Positions 10,162 to 20,950 are shown, numbered from the stretch's first letter. The stretch: DNA of 64,000 bases from Vibrio maritimus (GCA_003263775.1 JYJJ01000079.1:558001-622000); one strand, 5' to 3'. Notes: generated by a model from the sequence alone, not told the origin. Made by a program: numbers and translations.

Positions 10162-13100
10162 TGAACAACAAAACGCTCAGGCTCGACCCGAATGCTCAAC
10201 ATCATTCTATCCATCATGTATCGCTGGAGGTTGATTTTGACCGTAGCGAACTTGCAGAGCAGTTCGCGGCCGAGATTTGTCCCAAACTGGTTGCAGAGAT
10301 CCTTCCAAGTGTGGAGGAAAAACTGAACGCATTTATCCCAGCGGATATGGTGATTAAAATCGACAACCTGTCTGTTGATTTGGGCACTATTCAGTTGAAG
10401 TCAAAAGATAATGTCGGACTTTACAGCGCACTAAAAGATCAACTCACTTGGCAAATTTACGACCAATTGTCGCGGATACTGAGTAGCTCTAATTCAGACA
10501 ATCGTCGAACTAGGTCAGAAACTTTGAATAAAGCGTCAGCGAGCTCAACCAACCCCATCTCCACTGAGCCGCTCACCTCATTTGAATGGCAGCAAGCGTG
10601 GCATTTTCTCAATACAGGGCTCCTTGATTGGCCATTCCAACAAACCCGACGCTGGCAAGATAGTGGCGTAGAACGGGTATTACTCGAAAACAGACAGCGA
10701 CTAAGCCAAGCCCTTTCTCAAAGCAATCGCCCCAATAAAGTGCTTGGACGAATGACGCAGCAACTGTCGTCTGCAACCCTAACAGCCTTACTACCGGCAT
10801 TGAACCAAGCTCAGCGACGCGCCTTAATGGCAATATTACTTCAACGCCAACACCTAGAGCCTGAACTGCAATCCGTTTTACGCCATAACTGGCAGACACA
10901 AATTGTTGATGCCATTCAAGCTCGGAGGCTAGATCCGATAATGGCGTTCTGGGATCCTTTGCTTTCTCGCTATCACCTCGCTGTGGTTGAAGCACTTTAT
11001 CAGCAAGCCCACAACGCCTCATTGCCTGTATTGCTGGTCGCCTCACTATCCGTTAAGCAGAGGCTGGCGCTTTTGCATCGTTTGGAGCCGCTTGAATATC
11101 CATTTTTACACCAACTATTGAGCGCACCCGAACTTTGGCTGCAATCAGAGCAACAACCGCCCTATCGAGAAACTTCCTCTTCCAGCGAAGTTCCAGCTTT
11201 GCTGTGGCAGTTCACGTTTCACTTTGTACTTGTCGAGCGTGGCAGCCGATTCAACAAGCAGCAATACATGCTGGGTTTGGTTGGCCACATGGCGGCAGAA
11301 CGCAATCTCGATATCCAGACTTTGATTGCCAAACTCAGACACCACCTAAGTTCAACTCACGTTGATGGTTCACTACGTCAGCAGATGCTACTGATGTTGG
11401 ACGAGTTCGCGCTTGATGATGAGACATACTCGGTCAATCGTAAGGAGCCAACTGACAATGTCGTAACAGCTGATTTGATCCACCGCCTTATGTCAATGGG
11501 AAGTAGTTCAAGTATGTTGCCGCTGTTAGAAAAGATATTGAATGACGAGTCCTCGTCGAAAGAGTTATATCGGCAGTTCAATGTAGATGTGAATTTACAA
11601 CAGGCTTTGTGGTCGTCACTGCCCAATGAATGGATTGAGCGCTTAATCGAGGTTTTTAACCATGTTCAACGCGATTTCATTGAGCCGCTGCCCATTGCTT
11701 CGCCTGCTGCCATTAGCGAATCGAAGCCTTCACTTAAACACAAATGGGACGCTCTCACCAAACAGAAATCCAAAACTCAAACGTTTCATCACCGCCTACT
11801 GATCGCATTAAAATCAGGTAATGAAAACAGCCTAAAACAGGCTTGGCCTGACAATCCGGATACCCTCAAGTCACTGTTGCTTTGGTCTGGGCAGCTCGTG
11901 GCAGTCCGCCGCCATTGGGTGGATAATTACTCCAATACCACCCTACTGACCTTTACCGAAGTAATAGAGCCCGCAGCACTGCCCATCGTGAGCCAAATAT
12001 TTAGTGAACAAGAGACCATCCGCCGCTCTCTGCATGAACTCACTCCACTCGCACCAATCGATGCCAATACACTTCGCGACAGCCTTTGGGAGTTTACATT
12101 CAGCTATTTGCTGGTTGAACGCGGCAGTGAGTTTAATAACCTCAGCTACCTGCAATCACTGACGGAACAAATGGCTGCCAGACGTAATGTTGAACATGAA
12201 GTGCTGGTCACATCCTTGCTCACTCTGTTTTCTGCCAGCTCGTCATCCGGTGCAAATCACGTACTCACCAAGGCTCTACTAACCATAACTTCGCAATTTA
12301 ATCAGCCAAGCCCCCAAGGGGTAAACTCGAAGACCAATGAACTGGCGGCTATATCCGAACTTAACACCCACGCACTCCAGCTTTGGTTAGAAGTAACAAA
12401 GCAGTTTACCCACTTTTCTCCACAGTTTTGGGTTGCACTGCTAAACGGAGAACCTAAGGTCATTCAATCTTTTGTTGAGCAAACACGCATAGAATCAAAT
12501 AGTGAGAATGGTCAATTTCAACGCTTTATCAGCGCTTTAATGGCAACTCCAACTGTTCAGCAGCGCTGGTTAGTGAAAATGTCTGATCAAGATTTGCTCA
12601 ATTTGTTTGCATGGCTGAGCCCAAAACAGCAAGCAATTCAGCCTTTGTTATCCTTGGTGTTAACACTACAAGCCCACAAGGCAGAGCTGCGCTCGCTTGG
12701 TGTTTCCGTTGGTTTGATCGATACCAAAGCGCTCCTATGGAGGCCACTACTCTCTCAGCCATCTAACTTCAGGGCGCAGCAAGCAATATTAGAATCTGCG
12801 CTGCACACTCTAATATCTTCGATTGCGAAACGCAGCCTAAAACATGAAAGTGATATCGCTGATAAATTGCTGTCTTTAGATGGGTTCTCTTGTGAGCAAC
12901 ATCGCCATACTTGGCTGAATAGATCTCTAAACAGGCTTTCATCAAAACAGTTGAGCCGCAAAGTTATTGAGCAGTGGGTAGCCGATATTCAGTCGGAAAA
13001 CTCAACCACAGCTTGGGCATCGGAACAGAAGCAGCGCCTCATCGAAACACTGACCAATCGAACAGTGGATACAAGTCGAGCTCAGTTAAAACCAGATAGT

Positions 13101-14618
13101 CGAACCATTCGTCGCGTTATCAAACGATTACAGATCACTAAGCCAATAAGCCTCGACCTTCCATTGGTTTGTGACCTTATTGCAGCTTTTGATATTCCGG
13201 TGAGTTGGCTTTATCAACAACTGTTAGGCTCTAACCCTCCGCAGACATCGCCCGAATGGTTTGGTGTCATTGTCCGTCAAATACAAAATCAACACCCCAC
13301 AACTAAAGAGCAAACGCTTTATGAACAAATGGCGACATGGCTTAAATCTCAAAAACCACCTCGCTATCAAGACTGGTTAGACTCGATTCCGACTCCTCCG
13401 TCTATCCCTCAGCTCATTGAAGACCTGCTGACCAAAGGCTACACCGCGCAAGCTATTTCCTCTCTACAACAAGCGATTGACTCTGCTCCGCGAACGCTCA
13501 GTCAGCAGCTGACCAATGTGCTGCAATCGAGAGAGAAGCTTGAACACTGGATTGACTCCCTATCATCAGCGATGCATTTGGCGCTTGTTATAAAACTTAA
13601 CCCTAACCTCTATGCTTTGGTTCCTCTTTACCAAGCACTCATGTCACATGCCAATCAAAGTCAGCGCATTCACGTCGTTTTTTGGAAACTGGTGTATCAG
13701 CGAGTGGTGTTGATGGGTGCGTTTGCCAATCCATCGCAAACACTAAGTTGGTTAGTTGCAGAGCTTTGCCATACACCTGAGGTGCAACAGCAATATCAGC
13801 TCAAATCGGCCGAGAGCTTTCCACTTTTATCAAAGCTAGAGCTCTCGGATTCTCTATTCCAAGTAGGGAAAAGGTTGTCAATGAGTCATGCGACAAGCGG
13901 GTCAAACAGCTCAAAAAAACAGCCTAATAGCGAGAGCACACCTATCATTCAGCCACAAAACGTCGACGCTAATCACCCAGAGGTTGCGAGTATTAACCAA
14001 GCATTAGCTCTCCCTCGAGATCAACGCTTAGATACTGCCGTCAAAGAATCAGCGAACGACGAAGTGGAAAATGAATCGCTCATTTGGCCTTATAAAAAAG
14101 ACGACGTTGAACACGCTGAGCCCATCACTGTCACCAATGCAGGACTGGTGATTGCTTCAACCTATATTCCCGCTCTGTTTCAGCGCCTTTCTCTCACCAA
14201 TAACCAAGGATTTGTTAGTGAAGAAACTCAAGTGCAGGCTCTATTTTGCTTGCAGTACTTAGTAGAGGGCGTGAGTGAAGCTCCGGAGTACTTATTGGTA
14301 CTCAACAAATTACTGTGTGGCATGGACATCCAACAACCCATACCTACCGATGTCGAACTTCCAGACAACGCGAAACAAACCATCGATGGTCTACTGACGG
14401 CAATGATTGCCCATTGGAGCGCAATCGGAACCACATCGATTGAAGGTTTACGGACGACATTTTTACAACGCGAAGGCTATTTGACTAAAGAAGACAACCA
14501 ATGGCAGTTACAAGTTATTCCCGGTACGTTTGACGTACTGCTAGACCAACTGCCTTGGAGTTTTCAAACCATCAAATACCCATGGATGGATCAACCTCTA
14601 TTCGTGACTTGGCGCTAA
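10158..14618 (+). CDS. Contractile injection system tape-measure protein (Afp14-like)
   Basis: An intact 1486-residue protein. The N-terminus matches the CIS tape-measure family: HHVSLEVDFDRSELAEQF, then EILPSVEEKLNAFIP and IDNLSVDLGTI. The C-terminus carries the equally typical NAGLVIASTYIPALFQRL, LNKLLCGMD, FLQREGYL and LDQLPWSFQTIKYPWM motifs. The middle is long and helical and would set particle length. Within it, two blocks near residues 348 and 642 are homologous to each other (LW.FTF..LVERGS.FN, then QMAA/HMAA.RN). It starts inside the end of the Afp12-like gene and precedes the membrane protein by 12 bases. Confidence 0.9.
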   Translation: MMNNKTLRLDPNAQHHSIHHVSLEVDFDRSELAEQFAAEICPKLVAEILPSVEEKLNAFIPADMVIKIDNLSVDLGTIQLKSKDNVGLYSALKDQLTWQIYDQLSRILSSSNSDNRRTRSETLNKASASSTNPISTEPLTSFEWQQAWHFLNTGLLDWPFQQTRRWQDSGVERVLLENRQRLSQALSQSNRPNKVLGRMTQQLSSATLTALLPALNQAQRRALMAILLQRQHLEPELQSVLRHNWQTQIVDAIQARRLDPIMAFWDPLLSRYHLAVVEALYQQAHNASLPVLLVASLSVKQRLALLHRLEPLEYPFLHQLLSAPELWLQSEQQPPYRETSSSSEVPALLWQFTFHFVLVERGSRFNKQQYMLGLVGHMAAERNLDIQTLIAKLRHHLSSTHVDGSLRQQMLLMLDEFALDDETYSVNRKEPTDNVVTADLIHRLMSMGSSSSMLPLLEKILNDESSSKELYRQFNVDVNLQQALWSSLPNEWIERLIEVFNHVQRDFIEPLPIASPAAISESKPSLKHKWDALTKQKSKTQTFHHRLLIALKSGNENSLKQAWPDNPDTLKSLLLWSGQLVAVRRHWVDNYSNTTLLTFTEVIEPAALPIVSQIFSEQETIRRSLHELTPLAPIDANTLRDSLWEFTFSYLLVERGSEFNNLSYLQSLTEQMAARRNVEHEVLVTSLLTLFSASSSSGANHVLTKALLTITSQFNQPSPQGVNSKTNELAAISELNTHALQLWLEVTKQFTHFSPQFWVALLNGEPKVIQSFVEQTRIESNSENGQFQRFISALMATPTVQQRWLVKMSDQDLLNLFAWLSPKQQAIQPLLSLVLTLQAHKAELRSLGVSVGLIDTKALLWRPLLSQPSNFRAQQAILESALHTLISSIAKRSLKHESDIADKLLSLDGFSCEQHRHTWLNRSLNRLSSKQLSRKVIEQWVADIQSENSTTAWASEQKQRLIETLTNRTVDTSRAQLKPDSRTIRRVIKRLQITKPISLDLPLVCDLIAAFDIPVSWLYQQLLGSNPPQTSPEWFGVIVRQIQNQHPTTKEQTLYEQMATWLKSQKPPRYQDWLDSIPTPPSIPQLIEDLLTKGYTAQAISSLQQAIDSAPRTLSQQLTNVLQSREKLEHWIDSLSSAMHLALVIKLNPNLYALVPLYQALMSHANQSQRIHVVFWKLVYQRVVLMGAFANPSQTLSWLVAELCHTPEVQQQYQLKSAESFPLLSKLELSDSLFQVGKRLSMSHATSGSNSSKKQPNSESTPIIQPQNVDANHPEVASINQALALPRDQRLDTAVKESANDEVENESLIWPYKKDDVEHAEPITVTNAGLVIASTYIPALFQRLSLTNNQGFVSEETQVQALFCLQYLVEGVSEAPEYLLVLNKLLCGMDIQQPIPTDVELPDNAKQTIDGLLTAMIAHWSAIGTTSIEGLRTTFLQREGYLTKEDNQWQLQVIPGTFDVLLDQLPWSFQTIKYPWMDQPLFVTWR

Positions 14619-14630
14619 GGACACCCTGAT

Positions 14631-17317
14631 ATGAACAACTTTTTGCTCGACCACTTTTATGACCCAGTTCGCCGGAAGCGATTTAGACAACTTAGTAAAC
14701 TGATCGTTATGGTGAGTGTCATTTTGATAGCAGCGGTAGGTCTTTCATCTAAGACGGCACATGGCGACACCGCAAGCAGTCAACCAATCAGCTGTGAAAC
14801 CAGCCTGCCACTGAAAGACAGTCGCTATCAGGGTCGAGTTATACAGCAGCAGCTCAATGCGCTGTATCAAAACAACGCCGATTTTCAAGCAGCATTAAAA
14901 ACGAACGGAAAGATGCTGACCGATGGTCTGTTTGGTCCAGTGACGCACAAATGGCTAGTTTACTTTTGCAGTGAATTCGATGTCACGGCAGCCTATAAAG
15001 CGAGTGGCACTGACAGTACCACTTTTGTCGATACGACACTGATTGATTTGGGACGCGCAACGGAGATCAACGCACTGTTCCCAAACTGGCGCGATAGTAT
15101 TCCAGCAGCGCAACTCCTTAGATTGAGTTCAGAGCAGTTGCTACAACTTTTAGCACCAAGCAGCAATATAAACGGCAGTGAGACTAACAACACGGAGCAG
15201 GAATCGAACTCTAGCAATACGGCCAATATTACCAGCTACTATTTCGAGCTCACCACTGATGATCTAAATAGACAAGAGACCCTGAAAGCTCTTATGGCAC
15301 TGGCGAAGCAGCAGTTTCCCGAACGCAGCAGTTTGTACAATGAGTTGGTCAAACTGATTGATCAATTAGACGCAACATTCGATCCTGCACTCGATTTGAA
15401 CAAATACATTCAGTCTCAAAGCCTGAATCACACTAGCGAAAGCAACAGTGCAACCGAGGCTAGCAGTACCACTCAAACCAGCTCAAGCACAGCAAACTCT
15501 GGCCAAGATGCCACCAATGACTCCACAGCGACGAATGCAAAAACGAGTCCAACATCGAGCAGTTCACCATCTGACAGTACCAACAGCAAATCATCGACTA
15601 CGCCTGCCTCTGCTTCAAGTACGAGCAATGCTAGTTCCACAGATTCAACCGCTAGCGACAACCCAGTTACGCAAACCAACACCACCAGCACCACCAAAAC
15701 CACAGCACCTTTGGTTCACTGGCAGTTAGATAGCGCAGCCCTTTTTGCGGAGTTTGAGAAACAAGCCATCTTTGCGATTCCAGCCAGCTTGCAAAAGCAA
15801 TTAACGCCGCTGGCCAATCAGGTATTCGCTAGCCAATACTTGTTTGAATCGGCGATGGCACTGCAAGGTATCGATCTTACTTCTTCAGATGTCGCCAATG
15901 TCATCAAGGTCGCCTACAAGCAAGGAATTGCTCAAAATGATGCGCCACCAATACTTTGGCAAGCAACGGAAGGCTGTGGATGCCAAGACAGCCGCCTATC
16001 CATTTTCAGTAATGCTACCTTTTACGGTTTCTACCCTTATTGGCAGATGATGATGCCGCCCAAATCATCAACTTCAGTCAGCTTGATCGCATCGGTCTAT
16101 TTGGCGCTGTCGCCAAACCAAGTAGCAGTGGCAGCCTTTTAGCCTTACCGCCAAACTGGCAGTCCGATAAACAATACACAGACTTTGTTCGTACCGCTCA
16201 TCGCTATCGCAGCCAAGTCGATTTAGTCGTAACGACACCGAGAGATCTATCCGAAATTGCGCTAATAGAACTATTGGATCAAAGTTTGATAGACCAAATC
16301 GTCGATGCAATTGCTACACCGCTGGATGATACATTGATTAATCGAATGAAGCCTATGATGACACTCGGCATGAAGCCAATACCCACTATTGGTGACGGCG
16401 TCACTCTTGATATTGATGTTAGCAGTTTATCCACCACGGAAGGCCACAATGCTTACCTCAACTTTGTGCGTGATCTGAAGCAAGCTCTTCTCAAGCGTCA
16501 AGGTATTAGCATCACCAAAAGCAGTGACGTGGTCGCTCAACCGGGTGACCGATTCTACCTAAATATCGTCGTACCAATCGATGAACTGTTGACTGACAAC
16601 TCACAACGCTTTTATCAGTTCGCTAATGTCGATACGCTTACTGAAATTACTAACCATTTGATTATGCGTCCCCATGTTCAACAAAACAGCGACTCTCAGA
16701 CACTGAGCGCTGAACAAAAAGCACAGCAAGAGCGAACCCAAGTGCAGCAGCTGCACCACTGGCTCAGCAACCAAAGTGAACAGCTAAAAGTTGAACACAT
16801 GTTTAAGAAAATGGTGCCTATGCTGATCACGCAAGATAACCGCGATTCTGAAACTGAGCTGACGCAACTGCTACGTTTGTCGAGTTGGAGTTTTATCGGA
16901 GCTGCGTACCAGCCAATACCTTTAAATGCCCTAAGTCAGGAATTAGTAGACCAAACCTTCTACCCAGACACACCTGCATTTTTACCCGCATTCCAATCTT
17001 TGGAAGCAAAAGTCTCTGCACTAATGGATTGGGTGTGCCCTAATCGCTGGCTATTGCGTGCGATTCTGTTTGTGATTTTTACTGCTATCGCAGCTGTTTT
17101 GATTATCAGCAATTGGTACTACCCTATTAGACCTTATTTGCTAAAGCAGCCCTTTGTGCTGCTCTGTGTCGGCTCTCTAGCTACACTGATGCTGGTGTTC
17201 ATTGCTGATCCGTATTTTGCCGAATATCGAGTGGCGATTTTATTGGGTTTCATGGCGGTGATAATTTGGATATTGCTGCTGGTAAGATGGCTAACAGTTG
17301 AGGGGGATAGACCCTAG
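14631..17317 (+). CDS. eCIS operon membrane protein with peptidoglycan-binding and possible GH18-like domains, one apparent frameshift
   Basis: Repaired, about 895 residues. It starts with a positively charged segment and one membrane span (about residues 24-40). A peptidoglycan-binding-like helical domain follows (GRVIQQQLNALYQNN, TDGLFGPVTHKWL, about 63-115). About 265-355 is a Ser/Thr/Asn-rich linker. After it comes YGFYPYW and a region reminiscent of GH18-type folds, and finally three membrane spans in the last 100 residues. I predict both ends in the cytoplasm and a large periplasmic body. The frame breaks at 16041-16043 (one G lost from a GGG run). It is the last gene of the eCIS operon. 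Its role (anchor, lysis or release) is inference; I do not see a proven catalytic DxxDxDxE motif. Confidence 0.65.
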
Positions 17318-17341
17318 GTCCATGGACTTAAGGTCTATCCC
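17304..17341. terminator. Inverted repeat between convergent eCIS operon and effector gene
   Basis: GGGATAGACC at 17304-17313 pairs with GGTCTATCCC at 17332-17341, enclosing a second short palindrome around CCATGG. It overlaps the 3' end of the membrane protein gene and lies 30 bases from the stop of the effector gene on the other strand. Position and symmetry suggest a bidirectional terminator, although there is no good T tract on either side. Confidence 0.5.
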
Positions 17342-17370
17342 AGAGGTAGATTCAATGTCTATATAGATGA

Positions 17371-19004
17371 TCACTTCACCGTCAAAGTACCCGTTCGTTT
17401 CGCATCTTTGACTGCTTCTTTGGCATCATTTCTTAATGATGTATAACTTGCTCGTCTTATTGGATTAATTTCACCGATGGTTGCAGCGAGATTATCCGCG
17501 TCATTATGGATATTTGCGATTTGTTGCAAATCCGTGAGGTGACTATCTCCAACTATGTAACCATTATATCCTTTGGTTCGATTTGCCCCTTTGTATGCTT
17601 GGTTTTGTCTACGAATACCGGATATCTGTGTCAGTGTGCGAGCAAGAGCTGCTACAGCATGCATCCTACCCAAAATGCGGTCTCCACCATGATATTTGGC
17701 TGCAGCAATATCAGTAATAAGTTGCTGCGATTGGGGGTTGGTATGTATCGGCGCAGCCATTACAGCCCCGAGCCTTGCTATTAAACGGTTGAGTGTTTGG
17801 TTAAGAATATGCCCCAGTCCATCGTTGATATTACTCATGGTTGTTCTGATCCACTGCTGTTTGGCAGACACTTGCTCTAGACCCTGAGGGCCAGGTACCA
17901 AAACATGAGCGCTGGTTGGGTTGGTCGCAACTCTACCTAAAAATCCTGTTGTTTTTTCAGTATTCCAAACCCCTTTTAGCGTTGCATCGGCATACTTAAG
18001 CACCGAAGCCTCATTCAACCCGCAATGTTGCAACACCGCAAAGCCATTCCCATTCGGGTAAAGCGCCTCGACCTGGGCTTCAGTGACATTATGTTGAGCA
18101 GAGGATTTCGCGATAGTTCTAAGAAACGCCGCCATATTACGAACTTGGGGATCTTCAATATGAGTTCTTGTATCTTTCGGTGCCTGAGTTCCACCTTCAG
18201 AGTGGCTGCCATAACCAATTAAGTTATCCTCCGCCCCCATCTAGGTGAGTTGCCGCTGGCAATGCTCTCGGCATTTTGCATAACAGACTTAAAGTCGCCA
18301 CTGGCCTCCATACTTGTCTTCATTAAAGTGCGCCAACTCCCTGGTGCATTCCAATGGTTTCTCTCAACTAGTGCAGCGGCTAACTTACTCGGCTCGACTT
18401 TTACCGCCCATCCAAAACCTGAGCGGCCTAACAAGTTAGTAGTTCTTGTCACTTCTATTTTGTTTTCACCATGTGCTTCACCGATAACCGCCGAAGAAAA
18501 ACACTGGATTGGGTTGTTGTCTGATGCGCTCCCTTCACCCAGGTTTGAAGATACACTGTACGACTGGCGTTGAAGTGCTTTGGCGCCTAATTCGTCCGCC
18601 TCTTTTTCTAACGCAGGATCGTCATTAATCTGCGTTTTTCCTTTTAACTGTTTCGTCGGTTTGACCCGACCTTGCATCTGCTGAACAACGTGCCCTAATT
18701 CATGAGGGAGGTGTTTCTCTTGTCCGGATGCGAGATGAATGTCACTGCCTTGTGCATAGGCATGAGCCTGCACTGTCGCAGGTTTGCTGGAATTATAGTG
18801 CACTTTAACGTGGTCGAGATTCATGCCACTTAGCTTTCCATGCCTGATTTTAGATTGTCTGGCAGTCCCGTTTGGTTTGCTTTTCTTTGCAATGCACTCG
18901 AAGCGCGATTATCTTCCAAAGTCAAAGAAGGGCTACTATTTTGCTTGCGTTGGACGGACTTACTTGTGGCGCTTTTTCTTTGCCGTCTCCTGTTCAGTAA
19001 ACAC
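17371..19004 (-). CDS. eCIS cargo/effector with DUF4157 domain and unknown C-terminal domain, three apparent indels
   Basis: Repaired, about 544 residues. I start it at GTG 19004, which has GAGGT 7 bases upstream and gives a basic N-terminus (VFTEQETAKK). Residues about 48-140 are a DUF4157 domain: TGLPDNLKSG, HVKVHYNSSKPA, AYAQGSDIHLASGQEKHLP, then HELGH (about 101-105), and E residues in ALEKEADELG as a likely third zinc ligand. DUF4157 is the best-known N-terminal module of eCIS-loaded effectors. The C-terminal 380 residues begin near VIGEAHGE and match no family I can name. Breaks are at the T run 18973-18977 (+1), 18829-18833 (-1) and the C run 18234-18238 (-1). Convergent with the eCIS operon, it is the obvious cargo candidate. 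Confidence 0.8.
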
Positions 19005-19098
19005 AGTGATTACCTCAAACGATTACAATGAGTTAGTAAAAGTGTAGAAGCTCACAGCCAATAAGCAACCAAATGACTATTGAGTTGGTTTTTTCACC

Positions 19099-20535
19099 CT
19101 AGACAAGCTTATTGTCTTTCTTTAACTCAGTTCGAATACTGTCAATGATATCTTGGTGATACACGACTTTCTCTCCACGTCGAATAGCAGTCAACGCACA
19201 TTGACGCAGTACGTTGATGACCTGCCCACCAGCTATTGCATAGTCCTCAGCAATGCTCGTGAGGTTGACATCATCCGCGAGGTCGCAAACATTGTTAAAT
19301 GCTTTTTCCCACAGCAATAAGCGCTCCTCTGGCCCTGGGATCGTAAAATAGACCATATTCTGAAATCGACGCGTAAAGGCCTCATCCATGTTACTTTTTA
19401 AGTTAGTTGCAACGATGACAGTCCCTGGAAAGTCCTCTATTTTTTGCAACAGGTACCCCGTTAGTTGGTTTGCGTGACGGTCATTTGAACTGCTCGCTTC
19501 GGTTCTTTTTCCAAATAGGGCATCGCCCTCATCAAAAAACAAAATCCAATCTTTGTAACTGGCAGCATCGAATACTCTCGATAAGTTCTTTTCCGTTTCA
19601 CCAATATACTTTGATACCACCATGGATAAGTCGACCCGATACACTTCTCGACCTGTCACTTTGCCCAAAAGAGCCGCTGTTAGTGTTTTTCCGGTACCCG
19701 GTGGGCCAAAAAAGACCGCTCTATAGCCTGGTTTTACCTTCTTGGCCAAAGACCACTCTTGCATCAGCGTATCGCCGTGGGATAACCATGCACGCAACTC
19801 CTCTATCTTGGACATGACCGAGTACTCCAACACTAAGTCGTCCCACTCTAATGGCGTATCAAGGTGATGAGCTGGAAAACTGGCGCTCAACTCCGGGCGG
19901 TGTTGCTCTCCGCTGATAAAATAATTGAGCCACTGTTCAGATAGGTGAAAAACGCCTGCCAAAGCTGGGACGCCAGGATCGACGCGCAATAACTCGATGA
20001 CTTGTTCAGCCATGAGTTTGTGGCTACTCGAAAGTATTGATGCAGTGTGAAGACGCCATTCCGAATTGTTGGCACTAAGAAGAAAGTTAAGCGTTTGTCC
20101 CGTAGGCACAAACCCATTGTGAGTGCGGTCTACCACACCACCAAACTCGGTAAACGGCCTATCAATCAAACCATTAACACCAAAAAAATAATCTAACGCA
20201 TCAGGCCTTATAGAAGGGGCCATTGCCAATGCAAGTGCAAGTCTTTCAAATTGGTTTAAACGCCAATCCAAAATCGTATCGGCGTAGACACTATCACCAC
20301 GTTTAAGCTGTGGCGCCTCAATATCGAGCCAGTGCTTCTCATGTCCTTCTTGCTTAAGGTAACTGCAAATAACTTGCCCGATGACTTGCGCTAACCAGTC
20401 TACCTCTCGATACAAGGCCAACAGGTTTTGCTGTTGCTGATCATTAACCGTTAAATCAGTATTCCAATCCAATACTGCCATATCTGCTCCTGCTATCCTT
20501 GCGCAAGCCTCATGACTAAAAATGGCTTCAGTCAT
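19099..20535 (-). CDS. eCIS-associated AAA+ ATPase (Afp15-like)
   Basis: An intact 478-residue protein. The N-terminal 240 residues are a helical family-specific region. The AAA+ core follows: Walker A GPPGTGKT near residue 280, Walker B ILFFDEGDALF near 330, an ATN sensor near 375 and an Arg-finger region DEAFTRRF. This matches the ATPase found in nearly all eCIS loci, needed for particle assembly and probably disassembly of intermediates. It lies upstream of the effector on the same strand, about 95 bases away, so the two could be co-transcribed. In most loci this gene follows the tape-measure gene on the same strand; here it is inverted. Confidence 0.88.
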   Translation of the reverse strand: MTEAIFSHEACARIAGADMAVLDWNTDLTVNDQQQQNLLALYREVDWLAQVIGQVICSYLKQEGHEKHWLDIEAPQLKRGDSVYADTILDWRLNQFERLALALAMAPSIRPDALDYFFGVNGLIDRPFTEFGGVVDRTHNGFVPTGQTLNFLLSANNSEWRLHTASILSSSHKLMAEQVIELLRVDPGVPALAGVFHLSEQWLNYFISGEQHRPELSASFPAHHLDTPLEWDDLVLEYSVMSKIEELRAWLSHGDTLMQEWSLAKKVKPGYRAVFFGPPGTGKTLTAALLGKVTGREVYRVDLSMVVSKYIGETEKNLSRVFDAASYKDWILFFDEGDALFGKRTEASSSNDRHANQLTGYLLQKIEDFPGTVIVATNLKSNMDEAFTRRFQNMVYFTIPGPEERLLLWEKAFNNVCDLADDVNLTSIAEDYAIAGGQVINVLRQCALTAIRRGEKVVYHQDIIDSIRTELKKDNKLV

Positions 20536-20665
20536 GATTTAATTGAGCCTTTAATATCATGTGGTTAGCAGTATAGGAGAGATGATCAGAACCTCAAGCA
20601 AGAACCTTGGTTAAGAATGTGAGTTGAATTCAAAAAAGGCCAATGAAGTTTCAAGGCAACGAATA

Positions 20666-20950
20666 CTATTCCGCTTCAGTAGAAACCGTGTAGAAACGTT
20701 TTACGTTCACCGTCACTCGTCCCCAATCAGAGTCAGCAACGCGGGCCTGGTGATGTTCGAATGCGGCTTTATCTACGAACTCTTCGTAAACGCTGAATCG
20801 AGTAGGGTCATTAACATCTTGTTCTACCGTAAACACCAGACATCCCGGTTCGGCATGGGTCAGCGCTTTGTGTTGATGCAGCGCTTTTATCACGACCAAA
20901 AGCTCATCTTCCGGCACCTCGATATGACCTTTGAGGATCGTTTTTGACAT
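20666..20950 (-). CDS. Antibiotic biosynthesis monooxygenase (ABM) domain protein
   Basis: A 94-residue ferredoxin-like alpha/beta barrel protein of the ABM/YgiN type (HIEVPEDELLVVIKALHQHKALTHAEPG, then FSVYEEFVDKAAFEHH). Family members are small dimeric quinol or heme-type monooxygenases, and many have no known substrate. It has its own start 57 bases downstream of hypA on the same strand and may be a separate unit. No signal peptide. Confidence 0.8.
   Translation of the reverse strand: MSKTILKGHIEVPEDELLVVIKALHQHKALTHAEPGCLVFTVEQDVNDPTRFSVYEEFVDKAAFEHHQARVADSDWGRVTVNVKRFYTVSTEAE

Noticed and set aside
15448..15729. Two overlapping frames in the eCIS membrane protein linker
   Set aside because: They arise from low-complexity Ser/Thr/Asn codons of the real gene.
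18823..19047. Plus-strand frames upstream of the DUF4157 gene
   Set aside because: They lie opposite the repaired N-terminus of the effector and have no family match.
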